Source of the DNA: Sphingomonas hengshuiensis
GTDB taxonomy: Bacteria > Pseudomonadota > Alphaproteobacteria > Sphingomonadales > Sphingomonadaceae
Assembly (NCBI GenBank): GCA_003240755.1
Contig: QFNF01000016.1
Coordinates: 20,624 to 84,623 of the forward strand
Length of the DNA: 64,000 bases
Reading direction: 5' to 3'
Part shown: in pieces, positions 17,440-27,034 of the stretch
Position numbering within the stretch: position 1 is the stretch's first letter
How the letters are laid out: the number at the start of each line of letters is the position of its first letter
Translations under genes and position numbers: made by a program
Notes under the pieces: model-generated
Database searches by the model: none
The model's input: the letters and a program-made list of their open reading frames with translations, nothing else
What the model was told of the DNA's origin: nothing

Positions 17440-20400
17440 ATGAATTTCAACCGACTTCTCGGTGCGACGGCGCTTGCCAGCGTCGCGCTGCTGCCGCATG
17501 CTTCTTTTGCTCAGACTGGAACGATTGGAACCGCAGCGGATGCCGTCGGGGGGACCGATCAGTGTTTGCCGGACGATCCGCGCGCCATCTGTCAGCAGGA
17601 ACCTGCCGAAACCGTCACGGTTACCGGATCGCGCATCCGTACGCCGAACCTTACCGCCGACGTGCCGATCACTTCTATCGCCGGCGACGTGATCTTCCAG
17701 AACAGCGACCAGAATGTCGGTGAGCTGCTGAACGATCTGCCGCAGCTGCGCAGCACCTTTTCGCAGCAGAATCCAGGTCTGGGCATCGGCATCGCCGGCC
17801 TGAACCTGCTCGATCTGCGCGGGCTGGGTACGGCGCGCACGCTGGTCCTGGTCAACGGTCGCCGTCACGTCGCTGCCGATATCCTATCCAACGCGTCTGT
17901 GGTGGACGTCAGTTCGATCCCGAACGACTTGGTCGAACGGATCGATATCGTCACCGGCGGCAGCTCGGCCGTGTACGGTTCGGACGCCATCGCGGGTGTC
18001 GTTAACTTCGTCCTGCGTCGCTCCTATGAAGGTTCGCAGATCCGCGGTTCGGCCAGCATCGCCGGTGCCGGCTTTGGCGGGTCGCAATATATCTCGGCCA
18101 TGACTGGCCGCAATTTCGCCGACGGCAAGGGCAACATCACGCTGCACGGCGAATATTCGCGCCAGGAGCGCGTGTTCGCGTCGGACGTGCCGGCGTTCCG
18201 CCAGCAGGACGGCCTGTTCACGGTCGACGCCGACACCGGCGGCCTGCCCAACGGTAGCGACGGATTCCCCGACGCGATTTTCCTGCGCGACGTGCGCAGC
18301 GGCACGATCAATCCGTACGGCCTGATCCCGATCAACCAGCGCAATGCGGCGGGCGGCGCCTGCGGCAACGCGACGGCGGCAAACAACGGCGCACCGAACA
18401 ATTCGGGTCTGGCGTTCAGCTGCAACTATCTCTTTACGCCCGAAGGGCGTCTGGTCCAACAGACCGGCACGCCGTTCGGCACGGGCATCAACGCCAGCCG
18501 TATCGGGGGCAACGGCCAGACCGGCCGCGAAGGCCGCACGCTGTCGGTTCTGCCCGAACTGCAGCGCTACAACTTCAACCTGCTGTCGCATTTCGAGTTC
18601 AGCCCGGCATTCGAGGTATTCTTCGAAGGCAAGTTCAACCGCAACGAAGCCATCGGCAACAATGCCGGGCCGTCGTTCATTCAGACGGGTTCGGGCAACC
18701 AGGGCAATATTGGCGATTTCCGCGAACGTCCGCGCCTCGACAACCCGTTCCTGAATGCGACGGACCGCACGACACTCTCGAACCTCATCCTCAACTCGGG
18801 TTGCAACCCGAGCCTGACGGTGCAGTGCCCTGCCGCCGGCAACCTTACCGCCGCCGACCGGGCGGCAATCGCAGCAGGCACCTATCGTTTCATCCTGGCC
18901 AAGAACCTGCTGGACGTCGGCCTGCGTGACGAGAAGTTCCGTCGCGACACCTATCGGGCCGTCCTAGGCGTGCGCGGTACGTTCAACGACGACTGGTCCT
19001 ACGAAATTTCGGGTAACTATGGCCGGTTCGACCAGTCGTCGATCACTGAAGGGTATATCGACCGCCAGCGTTTCTCGCTGGCGATGGATGCCGGTCGCAA
19101 CCCGGTAACCGGCGCCATCCAGTGCCGCTCGCAATTCGACGCGTCGGCTGCCGTGCCGGACGCACGGACGGATGGCGTCTCGGTTGCAAACCGCGCTGCC
19201 AACGCCGCACGCCTTGCTGCTGACATTGCCGCCTGCCGTCCGTACAACCCGTTCGGGGCCGGCACGGGCAACGCCGATGCCATCGCCTATTTCAGCAGCG
19301 CCTTCTCGACCAAGTCCAGCCTGGAACAGATCGTCGGCCAGGCATTCATGTCGGGCGACCTGAGCCAGTTGTTCGAACTGCCGGGCGGCCCGATCGGCTT
19401 CGCCATCGGCGGTGAATATCGTCGTGAAAAGGCCTTCTATCAGCAGGACCCGTTCACGACGCAGGGCTTCAACAACGCCGTTTCCATTCCCGTCTTCGAT
19501 CCGCCGTCGTTCGAAGTAAAGGAAGCCTATGGCGAACTTCGCGTCCCGCTGCTGAAGGAAGTTCCGTTCTTCCACGAACTGTCGCTGACCGGCGCCGGTC
19601 GCGTGTCGGACTACAAGGGCGGCACGGGCACCGTATACGCCTATAACGGCGGCGTTCAGTGGTCGCCGATCAGCGACATCCGCCTGCGCGGCAACTATGC
19701 GCGCGCGGTTCGCGCACCGAACGTGTCGGAAACCGGCTTCCCGCTGGTCCCGAACTTCAGCTCGATCACCGATCCCTGCAACATCACCGCGATCAATGGC
19801 GGGTCCACGACGCGTCGCGCCAATTGCACTACCGCCGTCGGCGCGGGCAATCTGGCCAATCTGGGATCGGTTACCTACTCGTTGCCGATTGTCAGCGGTT
19901 CGAACCCGAACCTGGCGGCGGAAACCTCCGACTCGTACACGCTGGGCGCCGTGTTCCAGCCACGCTTCGCGCCGGGCCTGTCGCTGACGGTCGATTATTA
20001 CGACATCACGGTGAACGGCATCATCACCAGCGTCAGCGCACAGCAGATCCTCAACAACTGCTACGACTTCCCGACTCTGGACAACGTGTTCTGCAGTGCC
20101 TTCACGCGATTCGCTGGTCCGGGCACGGGCCCGAACGGTGAACAGCCGGGTGCGATCCTGGGCAACTCGCTGATCGTAGCACCGCTGAACTTTGCCAAGC
20201 GCCAGGCGCGCGGCATCGACACCCAGCTGATCTATCGTGCGCGGTTGAGCCAGGACGTTCGCCTGACGACCAACCTGCTCTACGTGCATGTACTGAAGCG
20301 CAGCAATTTCGAAGACGTGACCAACCCGAGCTTCGAAAACCGGATCATGAGCGAACTGGGCGATCCGCAGGACGAGGTTCGGCTGGACCTCGACCTGGGC

Positions 20401-20748
20401 ATCAAGAACTTCAACTTCGGCTATCGCTTCCGCTTCATCGGTGAACAGTTCACCGGGGCCTACGAAAGCTTCCGGAGCGGGGTGAACGGCCTGCCCGCAT
20501 CGAACATCGACGCCACCTCACCGCAGGAATATCCGGTCATCACCTATTCGGACCTCCGGTTCGAATGGAATGTGGGCGGTGTGCAGGGAAGCGGCGACAC
20601 TCGCTCGGACGGTCTGCAGTTCTTCCTAGGCGTCGACAACGTGTTCAACCAGGCCCCCCCGCTCGGTTCGACCGCGACGGGTGCCGGCTCGGCGATCTAC
20701 GATTATCGTGGACGCAGCTTCTACTCAGGTTTCCGGGCGCGCTTCTAA
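17440..20748 (+). CDS. TonB-dependent receptor
   Basis: A 1102-residue outer-membrane receptor for energised uptake of a large or scarce substrate. A signal peptide covers about residues 1-24 (ending SFA-Q), followed by a linker and the plug domain (ETVTVTGSRIRTPNL, ITSIAGDVIFQNSDQNVGELLNDLPQLRS, GTARTLVLVNGRR, IVTGGSSAVYGSDAIAGVVNFVL). A long beta-barrel follows, ending in the aromatic C terminus YSGFRARF, as expected for outer-membrane insertion. The EVTVTGSRI-like start is a TonB-box position. It is of the large receptor type common in sphingomonads and Xanthomonas; the substrate cannot be told from sequence. The gene stands alone, with an intrinsic terminator after it. The ATG at 17440 gives the signal peptide; the frame is open from 17293. 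Confidence 0.93.
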   Translation: MNFNRLLGATALASVALLPHASFAQTGTIGTAADAVGGTDQCLPDDPRAICQQEPAETVTVTGSRIRTPNLTADVPITSIAGDVIFQNSDQNVGELLNDLPQLRSTFSQQNPGLGIGIAGLNLLDLRGLGTARTLVLVNGRRHVAADILSNASVVDVSSIPNDLVERIDIVTGGSSAVYGSDAIAGVVNFVLRRSYEGSQIRGSASIAGAGFGGSQYISAMTGRNFADGKGNITLHGEYSRQERVFASDVPAFRQQDGLFTVDADTGGLPNGSDGFPDAIFLRDVRSGTINPYGLIPINQRNAAGGACGNATAANNGAPNNSGLAFSCNYLFTPEGRLVQQTGTPFGTGINASRIGGNGQTGREGRTLSVLPELQRYNFNLLSHFEFSPAFEVFFEGKFNRNEAIGNNAGPSFIQTGSGNQGNIGDFRERPRLDNPFLNATDRTTLSNLILNSGCNPSLTVQCPAAGNLTAADRAAIAAGTYRFILAKNLLDVGLRDEKFRRDTYRAVLGVRGTFNDDWSYEISGNYGRFDQSSITEGYIDRQRFSLAMDAGRNPVTGAIQCRSQFDASAAVPDARTDGVSVANRAANAARLAADIAACRPYNPFGAGTGNADAIAYFSSAFSTKSSLEQIVGQAFMSGDLSQLFELPGGPIGFAIGGEYRREKAFYQQDPFTTQGFNNAVSIPVFDPPSFEVKEAYGELRVPLLKEVPFFHELSLTGAGRVSDYKGGTGTVYAYNGGVQWSPISDIRLRGNYARAVRAPNVSETGFPLVPNFSSITDPCNITAINGGSTTRRANCTTAVGAGNLANLGSVTYSLPIVSGSNPNLAAETSDSYTLGAVFQPRFAPGLSLTVDYYDITVNGIITSVSAQQILNNCYDFPTLDNVFCSAFTRFAGPGTGPNGEQPGAILGNSLIVAPLNFAKRQARGIDTQLIYRARLSQDVRLTTNLLYVHVLKRSNFEDVTNPSFENRIMSELGDPQDEVRLDLDLGIKNFNFGYRFRFIGEQFTGAYESFRSGVNGLPASNIDATSPQEYPVITYSDLRFEWNVGGVQGSGDTRSDGLQFFLGVDNVFNQAPPLGSTATGAGSAIYDYRGRSFYSGFRARF

Positions 20749-20776
20749 TTTAGCATCGCATCACGAAAACACGGTT

Positions 20777-20805
20777 GGGCGGGGGAGCAATCCCCCGCCC
20801 CTTTT
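20777..20805 (+). terminator. Intrinsic terminator of the TonB-dependent receptor gene
   Basis: GGGCGGGGGA (20777-20786) pairs perfectly with TCCCCCGCCC (20791-20800) around a GCAA tetraloop, followed by CTTTTG. This is a classic Rho-independent terminator 28 bases after the receptor stop codon. Confidence 0.9.
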
Positions 20806-20879
20806 GTTTATGCCGGCACGCGGCTGGACCTGGCAGGCAAACTGCGCGACATCGTGCCGCACGCTCTCGAAGAATTGTC

Positions 20880-22142
20880 ATGACCGATCCCAACGCTCCA
20901 CCCCAACCGTTCGCCGAACTTGGCACCATTGCCAGAACCGCTGCACGAACCCTCGCGACCATGCCCACCGTCGCCAAGGCCGTTGCTCTGCGCGCAGCCG
21001 CCGCCGCGATCCGGGCCGATGGCGAGGCGATCCTCGCCGCCAATGCGCGGGACATCGCCGCGGCCGAGGCGAACGGCCTGTCTGGCGCGATGCTCGACCG
21101 GTTGCGGCTCGATCCGTCCCGGCTGGAAGCGATGGCGGCAGGGGTCGAGGCGGTTGCCGCTTTGCCCGATCCGGTCGGCGAGGTCATCGACCGGCGCGAG
21201 CGGCCCAACGGGCTGGTGCTGACCCGCGTACGCGTGCCGATCGGGGTGATCGGCATCATCTATGAAAGCCGGCCCAACGTCACCGCCGATGCGGGCGCGC
21301 TGGCCGTGATGGCGGGGAATGCGGCGATCCTGCGTGGGGGGAGCGAGGCGATCCACAGCAACCGCGCGATCCATGCCGCGATGGCGCGGGGACTGGCGAG
21401 CGCCGGCCTGCCCGAGGGCGTGGTGCGACTGATCCAGACGACCGATCGCGCGGCGGTGGGGGAAATGCTGGCGGCGGAAGGGCTGATCGACCTGATCGTG
21501 CCGCGCGGGGGCAAGAGCCTCGTCGCGCGGGTGCAGGCGGAGGCGCGGGTGCCGGTGCTGGCGCATCTCGACGGGCTGAACCACAGCTATGTCGATCGCG
21601 CGGCCGACCCGGCAATGGCGCAGGCGGTGGTGGTGAACGCAAAGCTGCGCCGTACCGGCGTCTGTGGCGCGACCGAGACGCTGCTGATCGATCGTGCCTA
21701 CGCCGATCCGCTGCCGATCCTGACCGGGCTGATCGCGGCCGGCTGCGAGTTGCGCGGGGATGCCGAGGTGCAGGCGCTGCACCCCGACATTCTTGAAGCG
21801 AATGACGACGACTGGGACACCGAATATCTCGACGCGATCCTGTCGGTGAAGCTGGTCGACGGCGTCGACGATGCGATCGCGCACATCGCGGCGCACGGAT
21901 CGCACCACACCGACGCGATCATCACATCGGACGCAGCGACCGCCGAACATTTCCTGGCGCGGGTCGATTCGGCGATCGTGATGTGGAACGCCTCCACCCA
22001 GTTCGCCGATGGTGGCGAGTTCGGGTTGGGCGCCGAGATCGGCATCGCCACCGGGCGGCTGCATGCGCGCGGCCCGGTGGCGCTGGAGGGGCTGACGACC
22101 TACAAGTGGATCGTGCGGGGAACGGGGCAGACCCGGCCTTGA
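20880..22142 (+). CDS. proA: Glutamate-5-semialdehyde dehydrogenase (gamma-glutamyl phosphate reductase)
   Basis: NADPH-dependent reduction of gamma-glutamyl phosphate to glutamate-5-semialdehyde, second step of proline synthesis. It has 420 residues, standard for ProA. Family features include [20 protein letters not shown] at about residues 120-139, [24 protein letters not shown], the catalytic Cys in [15 protein letters not shown], and the C-terminal [16 protein letters not shown]. The ATG at 20880 lies just after the end of the receptor terminator region; an open frame upstream has no homology. proB is not in the window. nadD follows after 271 bases. Confidence 0.97.
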   Translation: MTDPNAPPQPFAELGTIARTAARTLATMPTVAKAVALRAAAAAIRADGEAILAANARDIAAAEANGLSGAMLDRLRLDPSRLEAMAAGVEAVAALPDPVGEVIDRRERPNGLVLTRVRVPIGVIGIIYESRPNVTADAGALAVMAGNAAILRGGSEAIHSNRAIHAAMARGLASAGLPEGVVRLIQTTDRAAVGEMLAAEGLIDLIVPRGGKSLVARVQAEARVPVLAHLDGLNHSYVDRAADPAMAQAVVVNAKLRRTGVCGATETLLIDRAYADPLPILTGLIAAGCELRGDAEVQALHPDILEANDDDWDTEYLDAILSVKLVDGVDDAIAHIAAHGSHHTDAIITSDAATAEHFLARVDSAIVMWNASTQFADGGEFGLGAEIGIATGRLHARGPVALEGLTTYKWIVRGTGQTRP

Positions 22143-22413
22143 TACCGCCGGGGGCGCGGCAGGGGCGTTCGAGCATGAAGATGCGGCCGATCGCCAATGC
22201 CATAGATGCCGCGCGTGCCACGGCGGCCGCGATGCTGACGGCCGTTCGGGCGCGACCCGCGCTGCCGGACAGCTTTCCCGGCGCGGTATGCCGGATCGGC
22301 GGAGAAAGCCGCCCGTTCCGCATACTCGCCAGACCAGCGCTTTCCACCTGCCGCGCACGGCCCGACCGCATGCACTTTCGACGCGTCCGCCATGGCGGCA
22401 AGGATTGCGGCAT
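22143..22413. other. Non-coding gap between proA and nadD
   Basis: A 271-base stretch with no reading frame I can support. Open frames on both strands give Arg/Pro-rich sequence typical of chance frames in high-GC DNA. I saw no strong hairpin or repeat. It presumably holds the nadD promoter. Confidence 0.4.
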
Positions 22414-23037
22414 ATGAGCCGGATCGGGCTGCTGGGCGGTTCATTCAACCCGGCGCATCGCGGCCATCGCCGGGTGTCGCTGGCGGCGAAGCGCGCGCTC
22501 GCGCTCGACGAAGTGTGGTGGCTGGTGTCGCCGGGCAATCCCCTGAAGCCCGCCGCGGGCATGGCGCCGCTGCCCGCACGGCTGGCATCGGCACGCAGAG
22601 TTGCGCGGCATGCGTCGATCCGGCCGACCGCGATCGAGCGTAGGCTCGGCACGCGCTACACCGTCGATACGTTGCGAAAACTGGTACGGCTGTACCCGCA
22701 GCATCGCTTCATCTGGCTGATGGGGGCCGACAATCTGGCGGACTTCCACCGGTGGCGCGACTGGCGCGGGATCGCGCGGACGGTGGCGATTGCGGTCATC
22801 GCGCGTCCGGGCTATGATGGCCGTGCCCTCGCTAGTCCTGCGATGGGCTGGTTGCGGCGCCATGCGCGGCCCGCAGGCCAGGCGAAACGATGGACGATGT
22901 GGAGTTTGCCGGCGCTGGTCCGTTTGCGCTTCCGTCCCGATCCGACGTCGGCGACCGCGATCCGCGCCGCCGATCCCGCCTGGCACCTTCGGGCAATCCC
23001 GCCCGACCGGTCCGGCGCACAGGCCCCTGAAAGCTGA
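22414..23037 (+). CDS. nadD: Nicotinate-nucleotide adenylyltransferase
   Basis: Transfers AMP from ATP to nicotinate mononucleotide in NAD synthesis. The 207-residue protein has the nucleotidyltransferase motif GGSFNPAHRGHR at about residues 8-19. MGADNLADFHRWRDW follows, and the C-terminal TSATAIRA stands for the ISSTxIR ATP-binding motif. The ATG at 22414 is the first codon with homology. The stop overlaps the start of rsfS by one base, beginning a tight operon: nadD, rsfS, rlmH, EnvC-like. This order is conserved in many alphaproteobacteria. Confidence 0.95.
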   Translation: MSRIGLLGGSFNPAHRGHRRVSLAAKRALALDEVWWLVSPGNPLKPAAGMAPLPARLASARRVARHASIRPTAIERRLGTRYTVDTLRKLVRLYPQHRFIWLMGADNLADFHRWRDWRGIARTVAIAVIARPGYDGRALASPAMGWLRRHARPAGQAKRWTMWSLPALVRLRFRPDPTSATAIRAADPAWHLRAIPPDRSGAQAPES

Positions 23038-23426
23038 TGACCTTGCCCACCCCTACCGACCCGACCGACGCCATGACCGAGACCGAAGCGCTGCACCGCA
23101 TGGTGCTGGCCAGCCTCGACGACGACCAGGCGGTGGAGACGGTGTCGATCCCGCTCGCCGGCAAATCGAGCATCGCCGATTACATGGTGATCGCCAGCGG
23201 CCGGTCGAGCCGCCAGGTCGCGTCGATGGCACAGAAGCTGGCCGAGCGGGTCAAGGCCGAATTCGGCCGTCCGTCGCGGATCGAGGGGCTCCCGACCGCC
23301 GACTGGGTGCTGATCGACACCGGCGACGTGATCGTCCACCTGTTCCGCCCGGAAGTCCGCACCTTCTACAACCTCGAGCGGATGTGGGCGTTCGGTGACA
23401 CGCTGAACCCGACCGCGCACGCGTAA
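23037..23426 (+). CDS. rsfS: Ribosomal silencing factor RsfS
   Basis: A 129-residue RsfS/RsfA (Iojap) protein that binds uL14 on the large subunit and blocks subunit joining in starved cells. The conserved fold is visible: SLDDDQAVETVSIPLAGKSSIADYMVIASGRSSRQV at about residues 22-58. GLPTADWVLIDTGDVIVHLFRPEVRTFYNLERMW follows at about 83-116. The ATG at 23037 overlaps the nadD stop (TGATG); a second ATG at 23073 is nearer the homology and may be the actual start. Confidence 0.95.
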   Translation: MTLPTPTDPTDAMTETEALHRMVLASLDDDQAVETVSIPLAGKSSIADYMVIASGRSSRQVASMAQKLAERVKAEFGRPSRIEGLPTADWVLIDTGDVIVHLFRPEVRTFYNLERMWAFGDTLNPTAHA

Positions 23427-23439
23427 AGCCCGGTCGCCC

Positions 23440-23862
23440 GTGCTGCTGCATATCGTCGCACGCGGGCGGATCGGGCGTAGTCCCGAAGGCGAATTGATCG
23501 ACCGCTATCTGAAGCGCGTCGGCTGGCCGACGAAGATCACCGAATTGCCCGACACCGGCGGCAAGATGCCTGCGGTCGAACCGGGGACGCGCATCGTCAT
23601 GCTCGACGAAAAGGGTCGCGACCTGCCGTCAAGGGCCTTTGCGACGCAACTCGGCCGGTGGCGCGACGACGGGGTGCGCGAGACGCGGTTCCTGCTCGGC
23701 GCCGCCGACGGCTTCGACGATGCGGCGCGGGATACAGCCGACCTGCTGCTCGCGTTCGGGCGGGCGACATGGCCACATCTGATGGCGCGGGCGATGCTGG
23801 CCGAACAATTGTGGCGCGCGACGAGCATCCTCGCCGGCCACCCCTATCACCGCGAGGGATGA
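23440..23862 (+). CDS. rlmH: 23S rRNA pseudouridine(1915) N3-methyltransferase
   Basis: SPOUT-fold methyltransferase RlmH, which methylates pseudouridine 1915 in helix 69 of 23S rRNA on the assembled ribosome. The protein has 140 residues, about 15 fewer than E. coli, as usual in this group. Motifs include a VMLDEKGRDLPS segment, FLLGAADGF (SAM-binding knot region) and the C-terminal AEQLWRATSILAGHPYHREG. The start is GTG at 23440. The stop overlaps the ATG of the EnvC-like gene (ATGA). Confidence 0.96.
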   Translation: MLLHIVARGRIGRSPEGELIDRYLKRVGWPTKITELPDTGGKMPAVEPGTRIVMLDEKGRDLPSRAFATQLGRWRDDGVRETRFLLGAADGFDDAARDTADLLLAFGRATWPHLMARAMLAEQLWRATSILAGHPYHREG

Positions 23863-25013
23863 GACGCGCACTCGCCCTGATCGCCGGCATCGCCGCGCTG
23901 GGGGGGGCTGCGGCGTGGGGTCAGGACGATCCGGTCGCGGCGGGACGCGAGCGACTGGGTGCCGCACGTCGCGCAGCGGCCGATGCCGCGGCCCGATCGG
24001 CCCGGCTGGAACAGGCGGCGCGTGCCGCGCGGGCGGGGGCGGAACGAACCCGCGCGGCGCAGGCGGCGCTGACGGCGCGTATCGCCGCGGCGGAGGCCGG
24101 GCGACAGGCGGCACAGGCGCGGGTCGCGCTGGTCGGCGAACTGCTCAACCGCCGTCGGGCCGTCCTCGCCGCGCGGCAGGCGCCCGCCGCGCGGCTGGTC
24201 GGGGCACTCCAGTCGCTCGCTACCCGCCCGCCATGGCTGGCGGTGGCACAGCCGGGATCGACCGACGATCTGGTTCATGTCCGCGCGGTGCTGGGTACGG
24301 TCGTCCCGGTGATGCAGCGGCGCACGGCGGCAGTGCGCGCCGATGTCGCCGATGCCGCGCGGCTGCGCGCGCAGGCGGGGGTGGCATTGTCGGCGCTGGC
24401 CGCCAGCAATGCGCGGCTGGAAAGTGAGCGGCTGGCGCTGGTACGGGCCGAAGCGGCGCAGCGGCTGCGGTCGCACGCATTGGCGCGCGGGGCGATGGTC
24501 GAATCGGACCGGGCGATCGCACTGGGCGAACGGGCGCGGGACATTGTCGACCAACTGGACGAACTGGGCGCGGCGAGCGACACCCGCGCCGCCCTGGCCG
24601 CGTTGCCGGGGCCGTTGCCGCGTCCGGACAGCCGGACCGCGTCCCTGCCCCCGCCCGCCTATCGCCTGCCGATCCGTGGTACGGTCGCCACCGGGTTCGG
24701 CGAGATCAGCGACAGCGGCGTACGGGCGCGCGGATTGACGCTGACCGTCGCGGCCGGCGCCATGGTCGTGGCGCCGGCACCGGGGCGAATCGCGTTCAGC
24801 AAACGGTTCCGCGGCTATCGCCGGATCGTGATCCTCGACCATGGCGCCGGCTGGACGACGACCGTTACCGGGCTGGGCGAAAGCGTGGGGCCGGTCGGGG
24901 GCCGGGTGGCAGCGGGTACGCCGATCGGCCGGGTGCCGGCCGGGGACGCGGCACAAGTCACCATCGAGCTGCGGCGACGCGGAGTACCGGTCGATCTGGC
25001 GGCGATGCTGTAG
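23859..25013 (+). CDS. EnvC-like murein hydrolase activator (degenerate M23 domain)
   Basis: A 384-residue periplasmic protein with a signal peptide (residues 1-21, ending AWG-Q), a long Ala/Arg-rich coiled-coil region (about 30-235), and a C-terminal LytM/M23 domain (about 270-384). In active M23 enzymes the zinc ligands lie in an HxGxD-like segment and a final HxH. Here the corresponding stretches read GVRARGLTL and QVTIELR, so the ligands are missing. That matches EnvC-type factors, which activate amidases at the division site and do not cut murein themselves. Position in nadD-rsfS-rlmH-envC-ctpA is conserved. The ATG at 23859 overlaps the rlmH stop. Confidence 0.85.
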   Translation: MRRALALIAGIAALGGAAAWGQDDPVAAGRERLGAARRAAADAAARSARLEQAARAARAGAERTRAAQAALTARIAAAEAGRQAAQARVALVGELLNRRRAVLAARQAPAARLVGALQSLATRPPWLAVAQPGSTDDLVHVRAVLGTVVPVMQRRTAAVRADVADAARLRAQAGVALSALAASNARLESERLALVRAEAAQRLRSHALARGAMVESDRAIALGERARDIVDQLDELGAASDTRAALAALPGPLPRPDSRTASLPPPAYRLPIRGTVATGFGEISDSGVRARGLTLTVAAGAMVVAPAPGRIAFSKRFRGYRRIVILDHGAGWTTTVTGLGESVGPVGGRVAAGTPIGRVPAGDAAQVTIELRRRGVPVDLAAML

Positions 25014-25137
25014 AAGTGCCGCGAACCGCCGTGAGGGCGGCGCACCGAGCCACGCGAAAGGACCGGCATGGCGATGGCAGGGCGAACCCCCTCGCGCAAC
25101 CGCGCTCCAGCCACATCCCGTTCAGCCAGACAGTTCT

Positions 25138-25166
25138 TTGATCGCGCCACGATTTCCCGCTAGTGT
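25138..25166 (+). promoter_or_regulatory. Probable sigma-70-type promoter of ctpA
   Basis: TTGATC (25138-25143) and TAGTGT (25161-25166) are spaced by exactly 17 bases, 28 bases before the ctpA start. Each matches the consensus at four of six positions. The RNA would begin near 25173, leaving a leader of about 20 bases. Confidence 0.5.
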
Positions 25167-25194
25167 GGCAGGCGTACCGCAGTCGAAAGCCTTT

Positions 25195-26550
25195 ATGCGT
25201 ATGTCCCGTTCGTTCTTCCAAGCCACCGCCATCGTCGGCGCGCTGGCGCTGGTTCCCGTCGCAACCGGTGCGATGGCGCAGGCCGATGCCGGCAGTTTCC
25301 GCGAACTCGACAATTTCATGGACGTCTATAACCGGGTGAAGGCGAGCTACGTCGACAAGGTCGATGACAAGACGCTGATGGAAGGGGCGATGCGCGGCAT
25401 GCTGGCTGCGCTCGACCCGCATTCGAGCTATCTCGATGCCAAGGATTTCGAGAATCTGCGCATTGCCACGACCGGCAATTATTCGGGCCTCGGCCTGTCG
25501 GTCACACTGGAGGACGGCGCGGTCAAGGTCATCACCCCGACCGAGGATACGCCGGCGGCACGCGCCGGCATCAAGTCGGGCGACTATATCACCCATGTCG
25601 ACGGCAAGCTGATCGTCGGCGGGACGCTGGACGATGCGGTCGCGCAGATGCGCGGGCCGACGGGATCGAAGGTATCGTTGACCATCGTCCGTCCGGGCCG
25701 CGACAAGCCGATCGAACTGACGCTGGTGCGCAGCACCATCATCCAGAAGCCGGTGAAGTGGGAGGTGAAGGATGGAATCGGGATCATCAACATCAACACC
25801 TTCAGCGAGACGACCGGCGCCGATACCCGCGCGGCGATCGTCGGGATCGACAAGGCGCTGGGCCACAAGCCCAAGGGCTATATCCTCGACCTGCGCGACA
25901 ATGGCGGGGGCCTGCTGACCCAGGCGATCGAGGTGTCCGACACGTTCCTGGCGCGCGGCGAGATCGTGTCGCAGCGCGGGCGCGACAAGGCCGATACCGA
26001 ACGCTATTTCGCCGAGGAGATGGTGCCGGGCGACCTTGCGCAGGGGCTGCCGATCATCGTGCTGACCAATCCCGGCACCGCGTCGGCGTCGGAGATCGTC
26101 GCCGGCGCGCTGCAGGACCATCACCGCGCGATCGTGATGGGCGAGCGCAGCTTCGGCAAGGGATCGGTCCAGTCGATCTTCGACCTGTCGAAGAACACCG
26201 CCGTCCGCCTGACCACCGCGCGCTATCACACGCCGTCGGGCCGGTCGGTACAGGAAGGGGGCATCGACCCCGACCTGAAGGTGCCGCAGATCTCCGACCC
26301 CGATTACAAGGACCGCCCGGTCTATCGCGAGGCCGACCTGCGCCGCCACCTGGTCAACGAGGCCGGGGTCGACGACAAGACGCTGACCGAGGATACCAAG
26401 GACGATCCGCGCTTCGCCGAAAGTGCCGAGGCGTTGAAGAAGCGCGGCATCGACGATTTCCAGCTCTATTACGCGTTGCAGACGATGGGCCGGGTCGGTC
26501 CCGCCACGCGGCTGGCGGCAGCGCCCGCGACCCGCCCGGGCAAGCGCTGA
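25195..26550 (+). CDS. ctpA: Carboxy-terminal processing protease (S41 family)
   Basis: Periplasmic serine protease of family S41 with a Ser-Lys dyad, cleaving C-terminal segments of exported proteins; often linked to murein hydrolase turnover. The 451-residue protein has a signal peptide (about 1-27, ending AMA-Q) and a Tsp-type N-terminal helix region. A PDZ domain lies at about 85-165 (GLGLSVTLEDGAVKVITPTEDTPAARAGIKSGDYI). The catalytic domain has Ser in NPGTASASEIVAGAL and Lys in GERSFGKGSVQ. The C terminus is Ala/Pro-rich. Its neighbour, the EnvC-like factor, is typical. Start at 25195; an in-frame ATG at 25201 is equally usable. Confidence 0.95.
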   Translation: MRMSRSFFQATAIVGALALVPVATGAMAQADAGSFRELDNFMDVYNRVKASYVDKVDDKTLMEGAMRGMLAALDPHSSYLDAKDFENLRIATTGNYSGLGLSVTLEDGAVKVITPTEDTPAARAGIKSGDYITHVDGKLIVGGTLDDAVAQMRGPTGSKVSLTIVRPGRDKPIELTLVRSTIIQKPVKWEVKDGIGIININTFSETTGADTRAAIVGIDKALGHKPKGYILDLRDNGGGLLTQAIEVSDTFLARGEIVSQRGRDKADTERYFAEEMVPGDLAQGLPIIVLTNPGTASASEIVAGALQDHHRAIVMGERSFGKGSVQSIFDLSKNTAVRLTTARYHTPSGRSVQEGGIDPDLKVPQISDPDYKDRPVYREADLRRHLVNEAGVDDKTLTEDTKDDPRFAESAEALKKRGIDDFQLYYALQTMGRVGPATRLAAAPATRPGKR

Positions 26551-26554
26551 ACCC

Positions 26555-27034
26555 ATGCGGGCCAACGACCTGCCGCTCGCGCGCTGGATCGCGCTGCTGC
26601 TGCCGCTCACGCTCGTCGCGGGGGCGCTGGCGTCGCAATATCTGGGCGGCCTGTACCCGTGCGAAATGTGCCATTGGCAACGCTGGCCGCATTATGTCGC
26701 GATCGCGCTGGCCGCGCTGTCGTTCGTCGTGCCGCGAACCTCGGGCAAGCGGGCGCTGGTCCTGCTGGCCGGCGTCGCGATCCTGCTCAGCGGGCTGATC
26801 GGCGTGTTCCATGCCGGGGTCGAATATCATTGGTGGCAGGGGGTCACGGCCTGCGCGAACACGCTGGGCGCGTCGGGCGGCGACCTGCTGGCGGCGATCG
26901 TGCGCCAGCCGGTCGTCCGCTGCGACGTGCCGCAATGGACGTTCCTCGGCATCTCGCTCGCCGGATTCAATGCGATCTTTTCGCTGGTCGGCGCGTTCAT
27001 GATCCTGTGGCTGGCGACACGGAGGCGGACATGA
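26555..27034 (+). CDS. dsbB: Disulfide bond formation protein B
   Basis: Inner-membrane quinone-linked oxidase that recharges DsbA. The 159-residue protein has four transmembrane helices (about 10-30, 45-60, 66-86, 130-155). It has two Cys pairs in the predicted periplasmic loops: Cys36/Cys39 in YPCEMCHW, and Cys100 with Cys123. The first pair and the following WQRWPHY segment are the DsbB signature. It starts 4 bases after ctpA and its stop overlaps the coq7 start (ATGA). Confidence 0.93.
   Translation: MRANDLPLARWIALLLPLTLVAGALASQYLGGLYPCEMCHWQRWPHYVAIALAALSFVVPRTSGKRALVLLAGVAILLSGLIGVFHAGVEYHWWQGVTACANTLGASGGDLLAAIVRQPVVRCDVPQWTFLGISLAGFNAIFSLVGAFMILWLATRRRT

Noticed and set aside
22143..22444. 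Possible small gene on the minus strand between proA and nadD
   Set aside because: The product is Arg/Gly-rich without a ribosome site or recognisable pattern, and it overlaps the nadD start.
23859..25013. Active M23 zinc peptidase
   Set aside because: The HxGxD and HxH zinc ligands are absent, so it was called an EnvC-like activator instead.
24841..25194. Upstream extension of ctpA into the EnvC-like gene
   Set aside because: The signal peptide begins at 25195/25201 and a promoter-like pair lies just before it.
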